Assembly (NCBI GenBank): GCA_033964015.1
Contig: JAWWUD010000057.1
Span: forward strand, 124,001-188,000
Length of the DNA: 64,000 nt
Direction of reading: 5' to 3'
Source: Scolanthus callimorphus
Lineage: Eukaryota; Cnidaria; Anthozoa; Actiniaria; Edwardsiidae
The notes under the pieces are model-generated. The model was not told the DNA's origin and made no database searches. It worked only from the letters and a program-made list of their open reading frames with translations. Position 1 is the first letter of the stretch. The number at the start of each line of letters is the position of its first letter. The translations under genes and the position numbers were made by a program. This document shows positions 12,101 through 24,100 of the stretch, piece by piece.

Positions 12101-15100
12101 TCAATGACGATCAGCACTTGGAAAATAGCAAGAACTTTACGCTGACCGCGACCACGACAAGGACCGATGTAATTATACTGAACCCATCTAGTGTGCAAGT
12201 GACCATCGTCGATCACGGGGATCTAGGTAAGAAAGTTCATAATCGGAACAAACCACGTCACATTTGTAAATTACTTCACTAAATGAGGTGTGAGGAAGAC
12301 TCACCAGACGTACAGCGCATAAAGCTGAATTACGCTGGACCTCATCAATCTCACGGCGCCAATGGCTGCCAAGCGGTGGTAGCACAGTCACTGAGGACGG
12401 TCAGCCCCGCTTCCTAGTGGTTCTTCAACGTGGCTCTTCAATGTTGGATGCCCCTACCCGCATTCTGTTTATAGAAATCATATTTTTGTCATCTAAGGGA
12501 CGAGTTGATCTCAGGGACGTGTCATTATTTAGGGAGGAAGAGTGCTACCATTTTTTAAGAAAGGCTAAAAAAATTTAGGAACCCTTCCCCTTAAACATAG
12601 CAAAAAAAATTAAAATTAGACGAGAGGTTACTTACCTTGAAGTGTAATTATCATTCTCTGAAGATATGCGGAGCATTATGGGCTTAATTTGCATACTTCC
12701 TTCTATACTAACAAGTCAGCGGTCACTCTCCAAAGTAATTGAAATGCAAATAAGGACGGTATATAACCCTAAGCGCGCTGCATAATAATCAGTTCTTTCT
12801 GGAAGTGCGAGTCATTGGCGAAGGTATAGGACAAGTAAGGGCGGGCAAAGGATGCTGGGAAGGAAACTTGTCCCATAATGCTCCGCATATCTTCAGAGAA
12901 TTATAATTACACTTCAAGGTAAGTAACCTCTCGTCTAATTTTAAATTCTCTTCCGATATGCTCCGCATTATGGGCTTAATTTGCGATTTTAGAGCACCAT
13001 AGCCAATGGACACAACAAAAGGTCAGTCCACAAGGTAACACAAAGTGACTTTGACATGAGATGTTTATTGATACCTTAAACGAGATCTATAACATTAACA
13101 CCTGAGTCAGTAATACCTGGCTCAGCAGATCTCAAGTAGAATTTGCGAAAGGTATCTTCATTAGACCAATTGGCCAGTTTTAGGATATGTTCTATGGGCA
13201 CACCCTTGTTGTAAGCTGCGGACGTAGCAGCTCCCCTTACACTATGGGCTTTGAAATCTGAAGTATCTATGCCTGCATCAGACAAGACTGTTTTAATCCA
13301 TCTGGAAATTGTGGCAGTAGAAACTGCTCCATGAGGCTTATTCAAGGAAATAAACAGTCTTTCCTGAGATGAACTTCTAAGATTACATGTACGTGTGATG
13401 TATTCCATAACTGTACTCATAGGACAGACACTAGGCTTATTTGGTACAGATGGAACATTAACCGTAACTGACGATTTGCCAGGTTTCGATGTCTTCAAAC
13501 GATCTGTGATAATAAATTGAATTGACTTTTCACACTGAGTCATATTACTTATGTTAAGGGACCAAAGGGTTTGGGCCCTTCCAGCTGAGCACAAGGCACA
13601 TAATGAAACTGTCCTTAATGTAAGTTGCTTCAAGCTAAACTATTTAAAGGAAATAAAGTTCCAAGGTACTGTGTCAAAACAGATACGTCCCAAGTTGACG
13701 AATAACGTGGTAGTGGAGGTCTGGAGTTATATACCCCCTTTAAAAGTCTACAAACTAATGGATCAGAACCAACTGCTATGCCATCGCGTGGGCAAAGAGT
13801 CGATGATAAGGCTGATCTGTAAGTATTCAAAGTACTATAGCTAAGCCTTCTCCAAAGCAATCGGCTAGGAAGTTCAAAACGTGCGAAACAGGTGCTTGAA
13901 TGGGACCGAGGTTCCTTTCACTACATCAGCTTGTCCACTTTTTCCAGACTGCTCTGTACTGTCCGGAAGTCCAGCTTGCACAGATGAGATTGGCAGCTTG
14001 TGTAGAAATTCCTCTGTCCGAGAGGGATCTCCGGACACAGTCCAGGCAGCCAGCCTCATTTTGAATCTCAGGGGATGGAGTTCTTGATTGTATGGGCGAA
14101 CAAGCAGATCCTCCCACTGTGGTAACAGAATTGGCAGTTGCACTAGAGACTGAAGAAGTAGTGGATACCAGGCCTGTGTGGGCCAAACAGGAGCTATTAG
14201 TATAGCCAGAGCTTTGTCCCTTCGCATCTTGGTTAGAATCCGAGGGATTAGGCTGAAAGGTGGGAAGATATAACAATATAACAACCCATATTAGACCAAG
14301 ACAGGGAAAAAGCATCAACTGCATATGCTCCTGGGTCTGGGTGCCAAGAAACATATTTCTCAACCTTGAAATTCAATCTTGATGCAAATAAGTCTATTTC
14401 TGGTTTCCAGATATTAGACTGGAGTTCTCTGAAAATGACTGGATGTAGAGACCATTCAAGGTCCTCAGAAAAATGTCTTGATGCTGTATCAGCATCAACA
14501 TTTGTGACCAGGAACATATTGGACTGACAACCAAATTTCTCTTGACATACACCACTGCCAAATTTCTTTGGCAAGTGTATTTAGGGGTTCGGATTTTATA
14601 CCCCCCATGTTGTTAATATATGAGACTGCAGTGGTATTGTCCAATTTGAGTCTGACATGAATGTTGCTCTGAATAACAAAGGACTTAAGAGCAAGGAAAG
14701 CAGCCAACAATTCTAGGAAATTGATATGGTTTTCTGCCTCCAATAAAGACCAACGGCCCCCTGTGCTCTGTTCATTACAGAAGGCACCCCAGCCAATTAG
14801 ACTTGCATCTGAGTTAATGAAAACATCTATCTCTGGTTCAAGAAAATCTTTCCCATTAAAATAAGCAATATTTTCTATCACCCAAAGCAAGTCAGATCGG
14901 GAGTCACTATCTATGCATGAATATTCATCATAATCTCTCCCAGAAAGAAGAGCTTGAGACTTGCAAATCTCAATTGAGCGATAGTGCAGCTGTAAATACC
15001 TTACTGCCGGCATTGCTGATACAATAAGTCCAGCAACATGGGCAATTTCACGGATGGTTGGATTATTATTATCAAGCAAATTCTTGCAAGACTGAATAAT

Positions 15101-18100
15101 TCTGCTTATTTTGGAGTCAGGAAGAAAGAGTTTCATTGCCATAGAGTCAATCTCAAACCCTAAATATGTAATTCTTGTAGTAGGGACAACATGAGATTTC
15201 TTTATGTTAATCAGAAAACCCAGAGATTTTAAGGAATTTCTGATCATGCTAAAATAATTATCAGCCTCTTTGACAGAGCTAGCCTGTACCCCAAAAGAGC
15301 TTGTAAGATCCAAGGATCAGTGGTGATCTTACGCCAATTTTCAATATGATTGGCTAAGTTTCCAGCACAGAATATTACCTCTTTCATGCTTTGTCCTTGT
15401 TTGTCTTGGATGCATAGCTGCTGCTGCTGGTGGAAGTTGTGTAGGATCCCCGGCCGACGCCGGAGGAACCTCGGCGGTACCCTAAAAAAGAACCCCTCCT
15501 TCCACGTGTACTGAATGTAAATTTTCCATCTCCGCGTCCTGAACCACTTGACCTTGAACCACGCCCGGAAAAGCTGGAAACCTTCTTTGAGATCTTGTTA
15601 ACTTCGCTTATATCTTTTATTTGTTTGGCTAGATCGTCACCAAAGAGTAGTGTTGTAATCTTGGTAGATTTGGAACACACTGATTGAAAGCTTTTATTAA
15701 TATGAGGCCTTAACTCATCTCTCCTTTTTAAGGAGGTCAGGAAAATAGCATTCCCCAAGACGTTCAGCATATCTTAGAGTTGGGGGAGGATACTACCAGG
15801 ATCAATTTTCTCCTTTTTGTCCTCTGCCTTGATAACATATTCGAGTGTAATCACAAGGGCTTGATTAGCCTTTACGATGGTTTTTTGGATGTCCTGAAGG
15901 GCAAGGTCCTTCATCCTCACCGGTTTGGGTAAGTCGAACCAGAGTTCTTTATTGACTTTTGGTACTGCCAAGAATTCGCAGTTTTTTGGCGTTTGGTATT
16001 TGTTTTGGATTCCTTTGACTTTGTCCTCTAAGGGTTTGGTCACGCAATTCGCATTGACTATCTTAGCGATCATATCGCTAACCGGAGGACCGAACGCTTC
16101 GGAATCCTCACAAATAGATGATAGGATATAACCTTTGTCCGTCTTTTCCTCGCTGTCCGTAGTTAAAGAGTTTTCTACGGAACTAGTGCTCGGCTTCGAC
16201 CCTTCGGGTGAGCTCGAGTGTGAATTTGAATCGGCCACGAGCTTAGCTCGCTTCTGGCCTCCTTCAGAAGAATCTTCAACCTTTCTCTTGACGAGTTCTG
16301 TCAGGGCAGAGACAGACATGACAATATCGTCGATGCCTAGTTGAGTCTTCATTTATTCTACGCCATAGTGTAGTTATGACTAGATAAATGGTTGTACCTC
16401 GTGGTCAGCGGTCACATGACCAAAGACCTTCGTTCACGGTTCGGGCGCCATGGCCGCCACTCGAGTAAAGTTCTGTGGTGAATGAAACCTGACTTGTTCG
16501 TCTTTATTAACTTATGGCGTGGTGTCCAGCGGTGGGTTAATGAACGTATTTAACCACTGGCCTTCTAAAGGCGAAGGTAATCCTTGGATTCATGGATCTA
16601 CATGGCAGCAAGAACGGTTTTGTGCAATCAAATGTGCACCATTCACGCCCGAAAAAAGATTCGGATGGAAGCAGCTTTTCTCCGATGGCTGGGCAAATAA
16701 ATGGGCCTTTATCGTGTTCCACGACTGACTTCTCACAAGAACATATAAGACTACTACACTAATTCATGCCGGTCATTTACGCTGATATTTATTTTCGAGC
16801 GAGAAACATGCGGGAAACAGGGAAACGTGTAACATGGCTACCTGCCAGGTCTCCACGTGCTCTTACAAGATCTGCGGGGCGCACGTCAATAAAGCCGCAA
16901 TGTTAGCATTTTTGCATCCACATCCACGGGCCACACATCTTCAGGAAACATTGACTATTTTATTTTATCACTCTGGAAGCCATCTATTCATCTACATCAA
17001 CAGCAGGATCCATTATTTATTTATCCACACGGACTTTGACTATTTAAAATCATTCACTACAAGGTTTCATCAAGTCCATGCAGGCAGGCAACTACTGTAC
17101 CATTCAGTTCAAGCCAAGTTCAACAACAGCCGCTGCACATCCATCACAGCCTCTTCCGACCTCAGCCTTACTATTATACTGCTCCAAAGGTTATGGACAC
17201 TACCCTGAACTGTATTTTATCTGCTTGTTTGTTTGTTTCTCTATTTATTTACATATGTCAGCAGTGCTATTTTGTTTCTCCGAGATAGGCCTATGTTTAC
17301 TTATTTACTCACCCCATAGCACATCGCAGTTACTCATTTGTCTTGTGTCCATGCACATATTTGTATTTCTTTTGTATCCCCTCCCCTGACCCCACTCTCA
17401 CAACTCAAGAACTACAAGAACATTAGAAGGGATGTACGGAGAGAAGAAAAAGTGGTCACCCCTCCCCCCCATACATGGTACCACTGGTAGCCATGTATGC
17501 TGTTATGTTATGTGTGTGTGTACCCCACAGTAGTGTTTGTGTGTGTGTACCTCACAGTAGTGTGTGTGTGTACCCCACAGTAGTGTGTGTGTGTATCCCA
17601 CGGTAGTGTGTGTGTACCTCACAGTAGTGTGTGTGTGTACCCCACAGTAGTGTGTGTGTATCCCACAGTAGTGTTTTCATGCACCATCGTTCAGTCCCAT
17701 CTGGCCTTCCCTATATTGTAACCGTTTGTTAACCAGTACTTAGCATTGTTTTCATTCCATGTAATCGCAAGTTATTTTCTCACAGTTTAGCCAGTCTCCA
17801 CCCCCTTTATCCTGTAACAGCTCCTGTATAGTTTATCACCTGCATGCATGTCCCTATAGTTTCTTTGTTCTCCCTTTTAGCGGTATCTTGTAAGTAGCGA
17901 AGAAAAACAGGTTGCGCCATAGTGTAGTTATGACTAGATAAATGGTTGTACCTCGTGGTCAGCGGTCACATGACCAAAGACCTTCGTTCACGGTTCGGGC
18001 GCCATGGCCGCCACTCGAGTAAAGTTCTGTGGTGAATGAAACCTGACTTGTTCGTCTTTATTAACTTATGGCGCTACATCGAATTCATAAGTTTCCTCGC

Positions 18101-21100
18101 CGCCGCGACCTTCGTCTTCGTTGTTAGACTCGTCGAGTTGTACAGCACTCTTATTAGCGTCCTCTGTCGCTGCCATAACGCTAGGAGAAATAAAGGCAAG
18201 CGAAAAAACTAACTGATAAGCAGTTTAAGCAATGAACGACGAATGTTCAATGTAAAGAAATAAATAAATATAAAAATACTGACCTGCTTGTGAAAGCACA
18301 AAAGGAAGAACTGATTATTATGCAGCGCGCTTGGGGTTATATACCGTCCTCATTTGCATTTCAATTACTTTGGAGAGTGACCGCTGACTTGTTAGTATCG
18401 AAGGAAGTATGCAAATTTAGCCCATAATGCGGAGCAAATCGGAAGAGAATTGCGACCCTCCCCCAGTCGTAGGTAAAAAAATTTGTGACCCTCCCCCAAT
18501 CCTATTTTATATTTTCTAAAAAACCTAGTCTCTATCATTCTTCTTAATAGCAGACATGCTCAAAGCTAAGGAACCTGTCATTATCTATCGCCTCGATTAT
18601 TTATCGTCAGAGGATTTTGGGTAATACACGTTAAAAATGCAGTGATCCTCCCTCTATAAGTACAATGATTAGCATGATCCCCCGTCAGGGCTATTAAACG
18701 TTTTCGTGATCCCCCCGTCACCTATTTGACCTAGTACAAGACATTTTGTTGAAAGAGGGGGTCGCAAAATGCTTTTTCGCGCGCCCGAATCTTAATAAAC
18801 GCATTTCATCAAGCCTCAGAGAAAGGGTAGATGGACATTCCGTTTTTTGTGTATCGTAAACAAACCCTGCAAATGACGAAATTATTATCATTCATGCACG
18901 TGCGTGAAAATGACGAATTTCTATGATTGTAACGTCGACCTCACGCTTACCTAAGGGGTCTACTTTCAAACATAGTGACTGCCCGAGAGGCCTATCACTG
19001 CAGGGCTTTAATTTGAGGGAGTTTGTTTTTCCTCGTCAAGATACACTTGTTCTTGTAAACGGCGTAAGGGTAGTGTCCTCGTTCCGCGAGTTCTCGAAGA
19101 GTATATTAGATGTCATTCCGAAATTGTTATAAGTGAAAATGCAAATGATAGAGAAGCTGCTGTTATAACTTCTATCTGCATCTGTTTCACTCTCTTCGCC
19201 ATCCAAATGTTGTTGAAAAGATGATGACCCTCCCCAAAACACGCGAAAAAAAAATAGGACCCTCCCCCCGCTAAATAATGACACGTCCCTATATAAGGGG
19301 GATCATTTAGATGTTCACTTCGCAATCCACCCCTCGCAATTAATGGATCTAATCAATGTCTATCGTACTTTTGCAGTCACGTTTGGATTCGTAAATGTAT
19401 CAGTCACCGTAACAGAAGGCGTTGGCAGTATCACCCTTTATGTAGAAAAGAGAGGGGATACAACTATCCCACTTGAACTTGGGTAAGTGGCTCGCGGATA
19501 TCTTGATTTCACCTAGCAGTTGAAAACCGACATATGGATCCCAGTTAGCCTCCGCTTTGCATGACTCCGACCCAGGCGGCTTCGGAGGAGACTTGATCCC
19601 AGCGTGGATATAAAATGTGACTTGGAATATCATAAGCGCATTATATCATATATTTTAATGTATTTTGCGCTATATAAATAATAAATTATTATTAAAATTA
19701 TTATACACGTGAGCATAATCCGTGCAAGCATTATAATAATCTTTTGATCTGCCTCCATTTGAAGCCATTCTCATGACACGACCACCCACATGTCCTTGAC
19801 ATTTAGCACGTGACAGAGCCAATCTGTTTTGTGTTGCACTGACTGTTTAAGCCCAACAAGCTCCGTTTTCTACCCTGCGAGCAGTGGTTTCCTCCTAACT
19901 TCCATTGCTCGCAGGGTACGTTTTTCCAAAACAGGCTGTTGTAATGTTTCCCGCTAGTGCAAGCTTGATACCATAAGAGGATGCAGCATAGTTGGGCTTC
20001 TCTGCCACCTCCAAGCCCCGGCAGCCGGGATCGACGCACTCGCGAAAGCCGATTCCTCGCCATATTCTGTATACGCATTCCATGTCCCCTACACCTGCAT
20101 TAGATTTGTCCACTCACTTGCTTACAAGTCAAATGGACAATAAGAGAAAAGGAATGATGTTCTGTTAGTAAATCCATTATCTTTTCGCACAGCATTTCCA
20201 CAGTCCCCTTGAACGCCACTTCTCCCGAGGACTACACTCATCGCACGATCGCTGACACCTTCATCATAAACGAGACTCTAAAGAGCTACACATTTAACAT
20301 CACAGACGACAGTGTCAGGGAGGACACAGAGTGTTTCAGGGCTAGACTTAACGTGTCTCGAGTGGATGTGGCCGTCAACCCGCAGAACGCTACCATATGC
20401 ATCGTCGATAATGATCGGGGTAGGGTATTTAAGGATGTATTAATTGGAATATTCTGAGAACCATCCGTAGGGATATGATAGACAGCGCTGAAAATTACTA
20501 CGACTGTGTCGCCTGCACGAAATAGGCGATTTTTACACTGGCGACTGAAAATCTAAAACTAGCTGCCGGACATAGCCTGCGTTCCTAGATCAACTAATAG
20601 ACAGCGCCGGTATTATCTATAATCCTCAATTGATCTTAAATTGGCAGACGATGGCGCATGATATTTTACACGTCAGGAGAGAAGCTATGCTTTTCTTTTC
20701 GATTTTAGTTCAGATTTGATAAGCGACCATTGTGGACGTTGGATTTAGATTCTCCTCTCTTCTGTTTTCCAGTGGATGTAGGTTTCCAAGGAGAAACGAA
20801 CAGATCTATACTTGAAAATATCGGAATGGTCAACGTGACGATAGAAAAGCTAACTGGGCTCAACAAAAATGCTTCTGTCTAGTAAGTGCATGATCGACGT
20901 GAATTGACGCTTAATTTAGGGAAGCTCTGTTTATTGTTTCTAAGATGCTCTTTTTTGCATGGATGATGAAACTTCCACAAAATACATCATATATTGTCTT
21001 GCGATATATATCCTGGCGACGAAGGTTTATGACCGACTCATTGTGCAGCAAGCTGTGTCATTCCAGTTAACGTTGCCGTTACACCAGTATGCAAATGTCC

Positions 21101-24100
21101 GACTCTTTGTGATAATCACTCGCCGTACCATTCGTCGGGTACACCGAACAAACATGTTTGGTCAACTATGTATTCTGATACCGCTAGGACAGCTGGAATG
21201 CTCTATTGAGATTTCTCTTGCTAACATTTCCGTAATCCGTGTATTAGGTCTAGTAGTAGTAACTGGGGGTTTCTGGGACATTTTTGAAATTGTCAGGATT
21301 CCTGTGGTTTTTGTCATGTGACTTTAGACCTGTCAATCAAAATTGTGGGTGTGGCACCTGTCAATCAAATTTATTTAACCTCACCTGTCAATCAAATTTA
21401 TTTAACCACGCCTATCAATCAAATTTTTTTAACCTCACCTGTCAATCAAACTTTAAAATCCAAAATGGCGGACAATCTTTAAAATCCAAAATGGTGGACA
21501 ATCTTTAAAATCCAACATGGCTACCAATCTTTAAAATCCAAAATGGCTACCAATCTTTAAAATTCAAATGGTGGACAAACCTAAAACCTAAAACCTAAAC
21601 CTAAACCTTGTTATACTAAAAACCTAAGTCCGTCGTTATAATAAAGATGTTATACATAGCATCAGATACAGCCATGACGTCACCATACGGGTATTCCCCT
21701 TGAAAAATGAGATTGTGGGCAAGCCTAGGCATGTATAAGGCTGGGGAATACCCTAACATATTTTTTCTATATATATAAAAGGACTTAAGGGTTAAACACT
21801 TTATTAAATTAAGAAATGACAGATAAAATTAAAAAACCTAGAAATTATTCCTTTGTTGGGAACAATCACAAGAATCGCCATTTGGTTAAAGCCATCAACT
21901 GTGAGACAGACGAGGGTAAATATTATAGAAGTCTATACGCTTGTACAGATCACCTTGGGATTAATTCAGGCTTGATAAAAATGGCTTGTGAAGGTAAGAA
22001 CCATGTTAAGAGCGGTATATCTAAGATCGATGGGCAGAGATATAAATTCGAATATCTTAATACCATTCCTGAGGGTGTAGAAGTTTTAAAATCCCAAGGA
22101 TGTAAGAAAAAGAAGGATGATAGTCAGAAATAATTTTTTACTTTTGACTACCATAATAATGGAATTAATAACAAAATATATACTGTGGTGTATACTATAA
22201 TATATATACATTAATTTCTCTTTTATCGTAACATAAACCAGGCAACACTTCCTGCAACTGCTGTTGTAATATACATCAAATTTTTCTCATGTGATGATAT
22301 GGTTGGTTTAATTTTTACCTTGCTAACAGGCTTTTCAACAGGTTTAACCGTAGACTTTTCAACCACTGTATTATGATGTGGTTGTTTTGTCTTAGAGGCT
22401 CTAAAATTATGTTTTATTCCCGCTTGTTTTGTTTCTTGATTTATATTATTAACACCAAACCCCAAGTCACTAGTCGCTTTAATAGTTTGTTATTATATCC
22501 TATTACACTTTCTGTATTTATAATTATATTCGAAGGTAGTAACCAAACACCCTCAGCAATAGCTAAATCAAGTCTCAACTTAGCCTCTTGTACTGCTAAT
22601 TGATATCTTTGCACTGATTCAACAATATTGTTTTCAATAATTGTTGATTCAAACAGTGTTAAAAATTGCTGTTGAGTTTGTTGAGATGAACCGCTATTTC
22701 CAATAATACTACTTCTTGTACTAACTTGCGACCCTAGGATGCAATAAACAAATGCTTCTACAGACCTGTTTAATCGGCCTAGTCCTGCTTTTGTTAAACC
22801 ATAGCTATGTATAGGAGTGAACCAAGAATATTGCTTTCCACCATGAGTATCATTTCTGATAAAACTTACTAGCTTACCATTATTTTGTGTCCCACCCTCA
22901 TCTGAAAATAGATTTAATTTATCAGGCCATGTATCAGCATTTGGAAATATTTCCTTAATAATTTGATCAACTTCTTTTTTTTCACTTACTCTTTCTAAAA
23001 TAAGACTGTTATAATCAGTAAATGAGGTTTCTTCCATTCCACCTTCATCCACCAAATCTGTGGATGTTGATGGTCTAGGTAACTCATACATGGGTATTTC
23101 CTCACCACCTATATCATGATCATCACCATGATCAATTAAAGTAGTTCTATCTGTAGCGTCTACTTCCATATTATATGATTTATATTATAGGTATATTTTT
23201 ATATCCTGTGAAAATATTTTTTATGATTCCCTAGTGTTGTTTTTGTTTTGAATTTCCGCTTACAGAACTTGCATCTAATACGGACATCACGCATGTAGTC
23301 GTTTATCTCCTTGATAAGTAAATCATAATCGTTGGAAACTATACACTTATAACCATTCTCCTCATATTGTTCTAAGAGGTCTGTCTGCTCATCAGATATA
23401 AGACCATTGCCCTGTGGAGTTTTAAATTCGATACACATGCCAGAGGAATGTTTGTGACAATTTTGTATTATAAGATCTGGTTGACCTTTCATATATCCCT
23501 TTCGATAGGATGCTATGCGTTTTGCTGACGTATCTTGATTCTCTCCTAGCCCTGCTGTTATAATAGCGGTTGGCAAAAATCGTTTGATAAACCCAACTAC
23601 TTTGGTATGCAGGTCGTATTCATCTTCTATTTTGAATGTTAGAGTCTTAGGGTTGTTAAACCTCCTGTAGTATTCATATTTTCTGATAGATGGGAGTACA
23701 TCAGTTGTTACCCATCGTTTGAATAACTTAGCTGATTCTAATTTTGAACTGAATATTAGAGAATATAGACCAGATTCATTTATAAAAACCTTATTAGGAT
23801 TACCCCGGCATTTCACCGGGGTATTCATAATTGTCTTATCATCATCATCTACATGTTTTCTAATAGCATCATCAGTATCCATATAGCCAAGAGCTAATGC
23901 AATATCTTTTCCTTTGAAATAGACAATCTGCTTGTTATCAATATATGAACCAATAGATAGGTTCAAACTTTTGTTTTCAAATTTCTTTTCAGTTAGTGTC
24001 ATTATTATATATTGAATATATAGTAATGTATCCTTAAGCCTTTTTTCATATCTGGATGTAAATTCTTTTGATAAACCCAACAACTTTGGTATGCAGGTCG

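Larger units (their letters stand above)
16362..18073 (+). mobile_element. Small non-autonomous LTR retrotransposon (TRIM-like)
   Basis: Two direct repeats of 158 bp (16362-16519 and 17916-18073) look identical by eye and enclose about 1.4 kb without recognisable gag or pol. The flanking 4-bp CTAC (16358-16361 and 18074-18077) is a target duplication. A primer-binding-like TGGTGTCCAGCGGTGGG follows the left repeat directly. A purine-rich AGCGAAGAAAAACAGG precedes the right repeat. The LTR ends are GCCATA...TATGGCG rather than TG...CA. It sits in the DIRS gag frame. Confidence 0.8.
15384..18177 (-). pseudogene. DIRS gag-like protein, interrupted by an LTR element and stops
   Basis: The reading frame starts with an acidic N-terminus (MAATEDANKS) at 18177 and is cut at 18074-18077 by the LTR element. 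It resumes at 16361, meets an in-frame stop just before MKTQLG (16352), and has another in-frame stop at 15774-15776. The last part (15384-15770) is Gly/Arg/Ser-rich (SGRGSRSSGSGRGDGKF), a basic RGG-like tail suited to nucleic-acid binding. Gag function is inferred from position and composition; sequence similarity is weak. Confidence 0.7.
12612..18451 (-). mobile_element. DIRS-type tyrosine-recombinase retrotransposon, defective
   Basis: The - strand order is inverted terminal repeat, gag, RT remnant, RNase H, tyrosine recombinase, internal complementary region, inverted terminal repeat. This is the DIRS layout. The terminal repeats (about 12680-12801 and 18299-18436) share TCAGCGGTCACTCTCCAAAG. 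Comparison with the empty site in block 2 (around 41420) shows insertion at an ATT with no target duplication, as expected for recombinase-mediated integration of a circle. Most of the RT core is missing and gag holds an LTR element. Confidence 0.85.
12513..19291. mobile_element. TIR element (GACCCTCCCC-rich), split by a DIRS element
   Basis: Ends are AGGGACGTGTCATTATTTAG and its exact inverse. The same element, uninterrupted and about 974 bp, lies at 41335-42308 in block 2; block 3 lacks it. Repeated GACCCTCCCCC words mark its interior. The native parts are 12513-12611 and 18452-19291. Short open frames inside (for example 18923-19132) occur in both copies but resemble no protein and are not called. 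Confidence 0.75.

Noticed and set aside
16834..17208. Possible gag frame of the small LTR element
   Set aside because: No zinc knuckle, protease or capsid motif; the sequence is low in complexity and ends in a T-rich stretch.
18923..19325. Overlapping short frames repeated at 41909-42302
   Set aside because: Their conservation is explained by duplication of the whole TIR element; no protein resemblance.
20204..20419. Shorter form of the domain 4 second exon using the nearer CCACAG acceptor
   Set aside because: It would shift the reading frame relative to the first-half exon; the acceptor 11 bases upstream keeps the frame and is matched in blocks 2 and 3.
22373..22603. Open frame on the + strand opposite the Polinton 80- and 242-codon genes
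   Set aside because: Antisense shadow of the two - strand genes; no start context.
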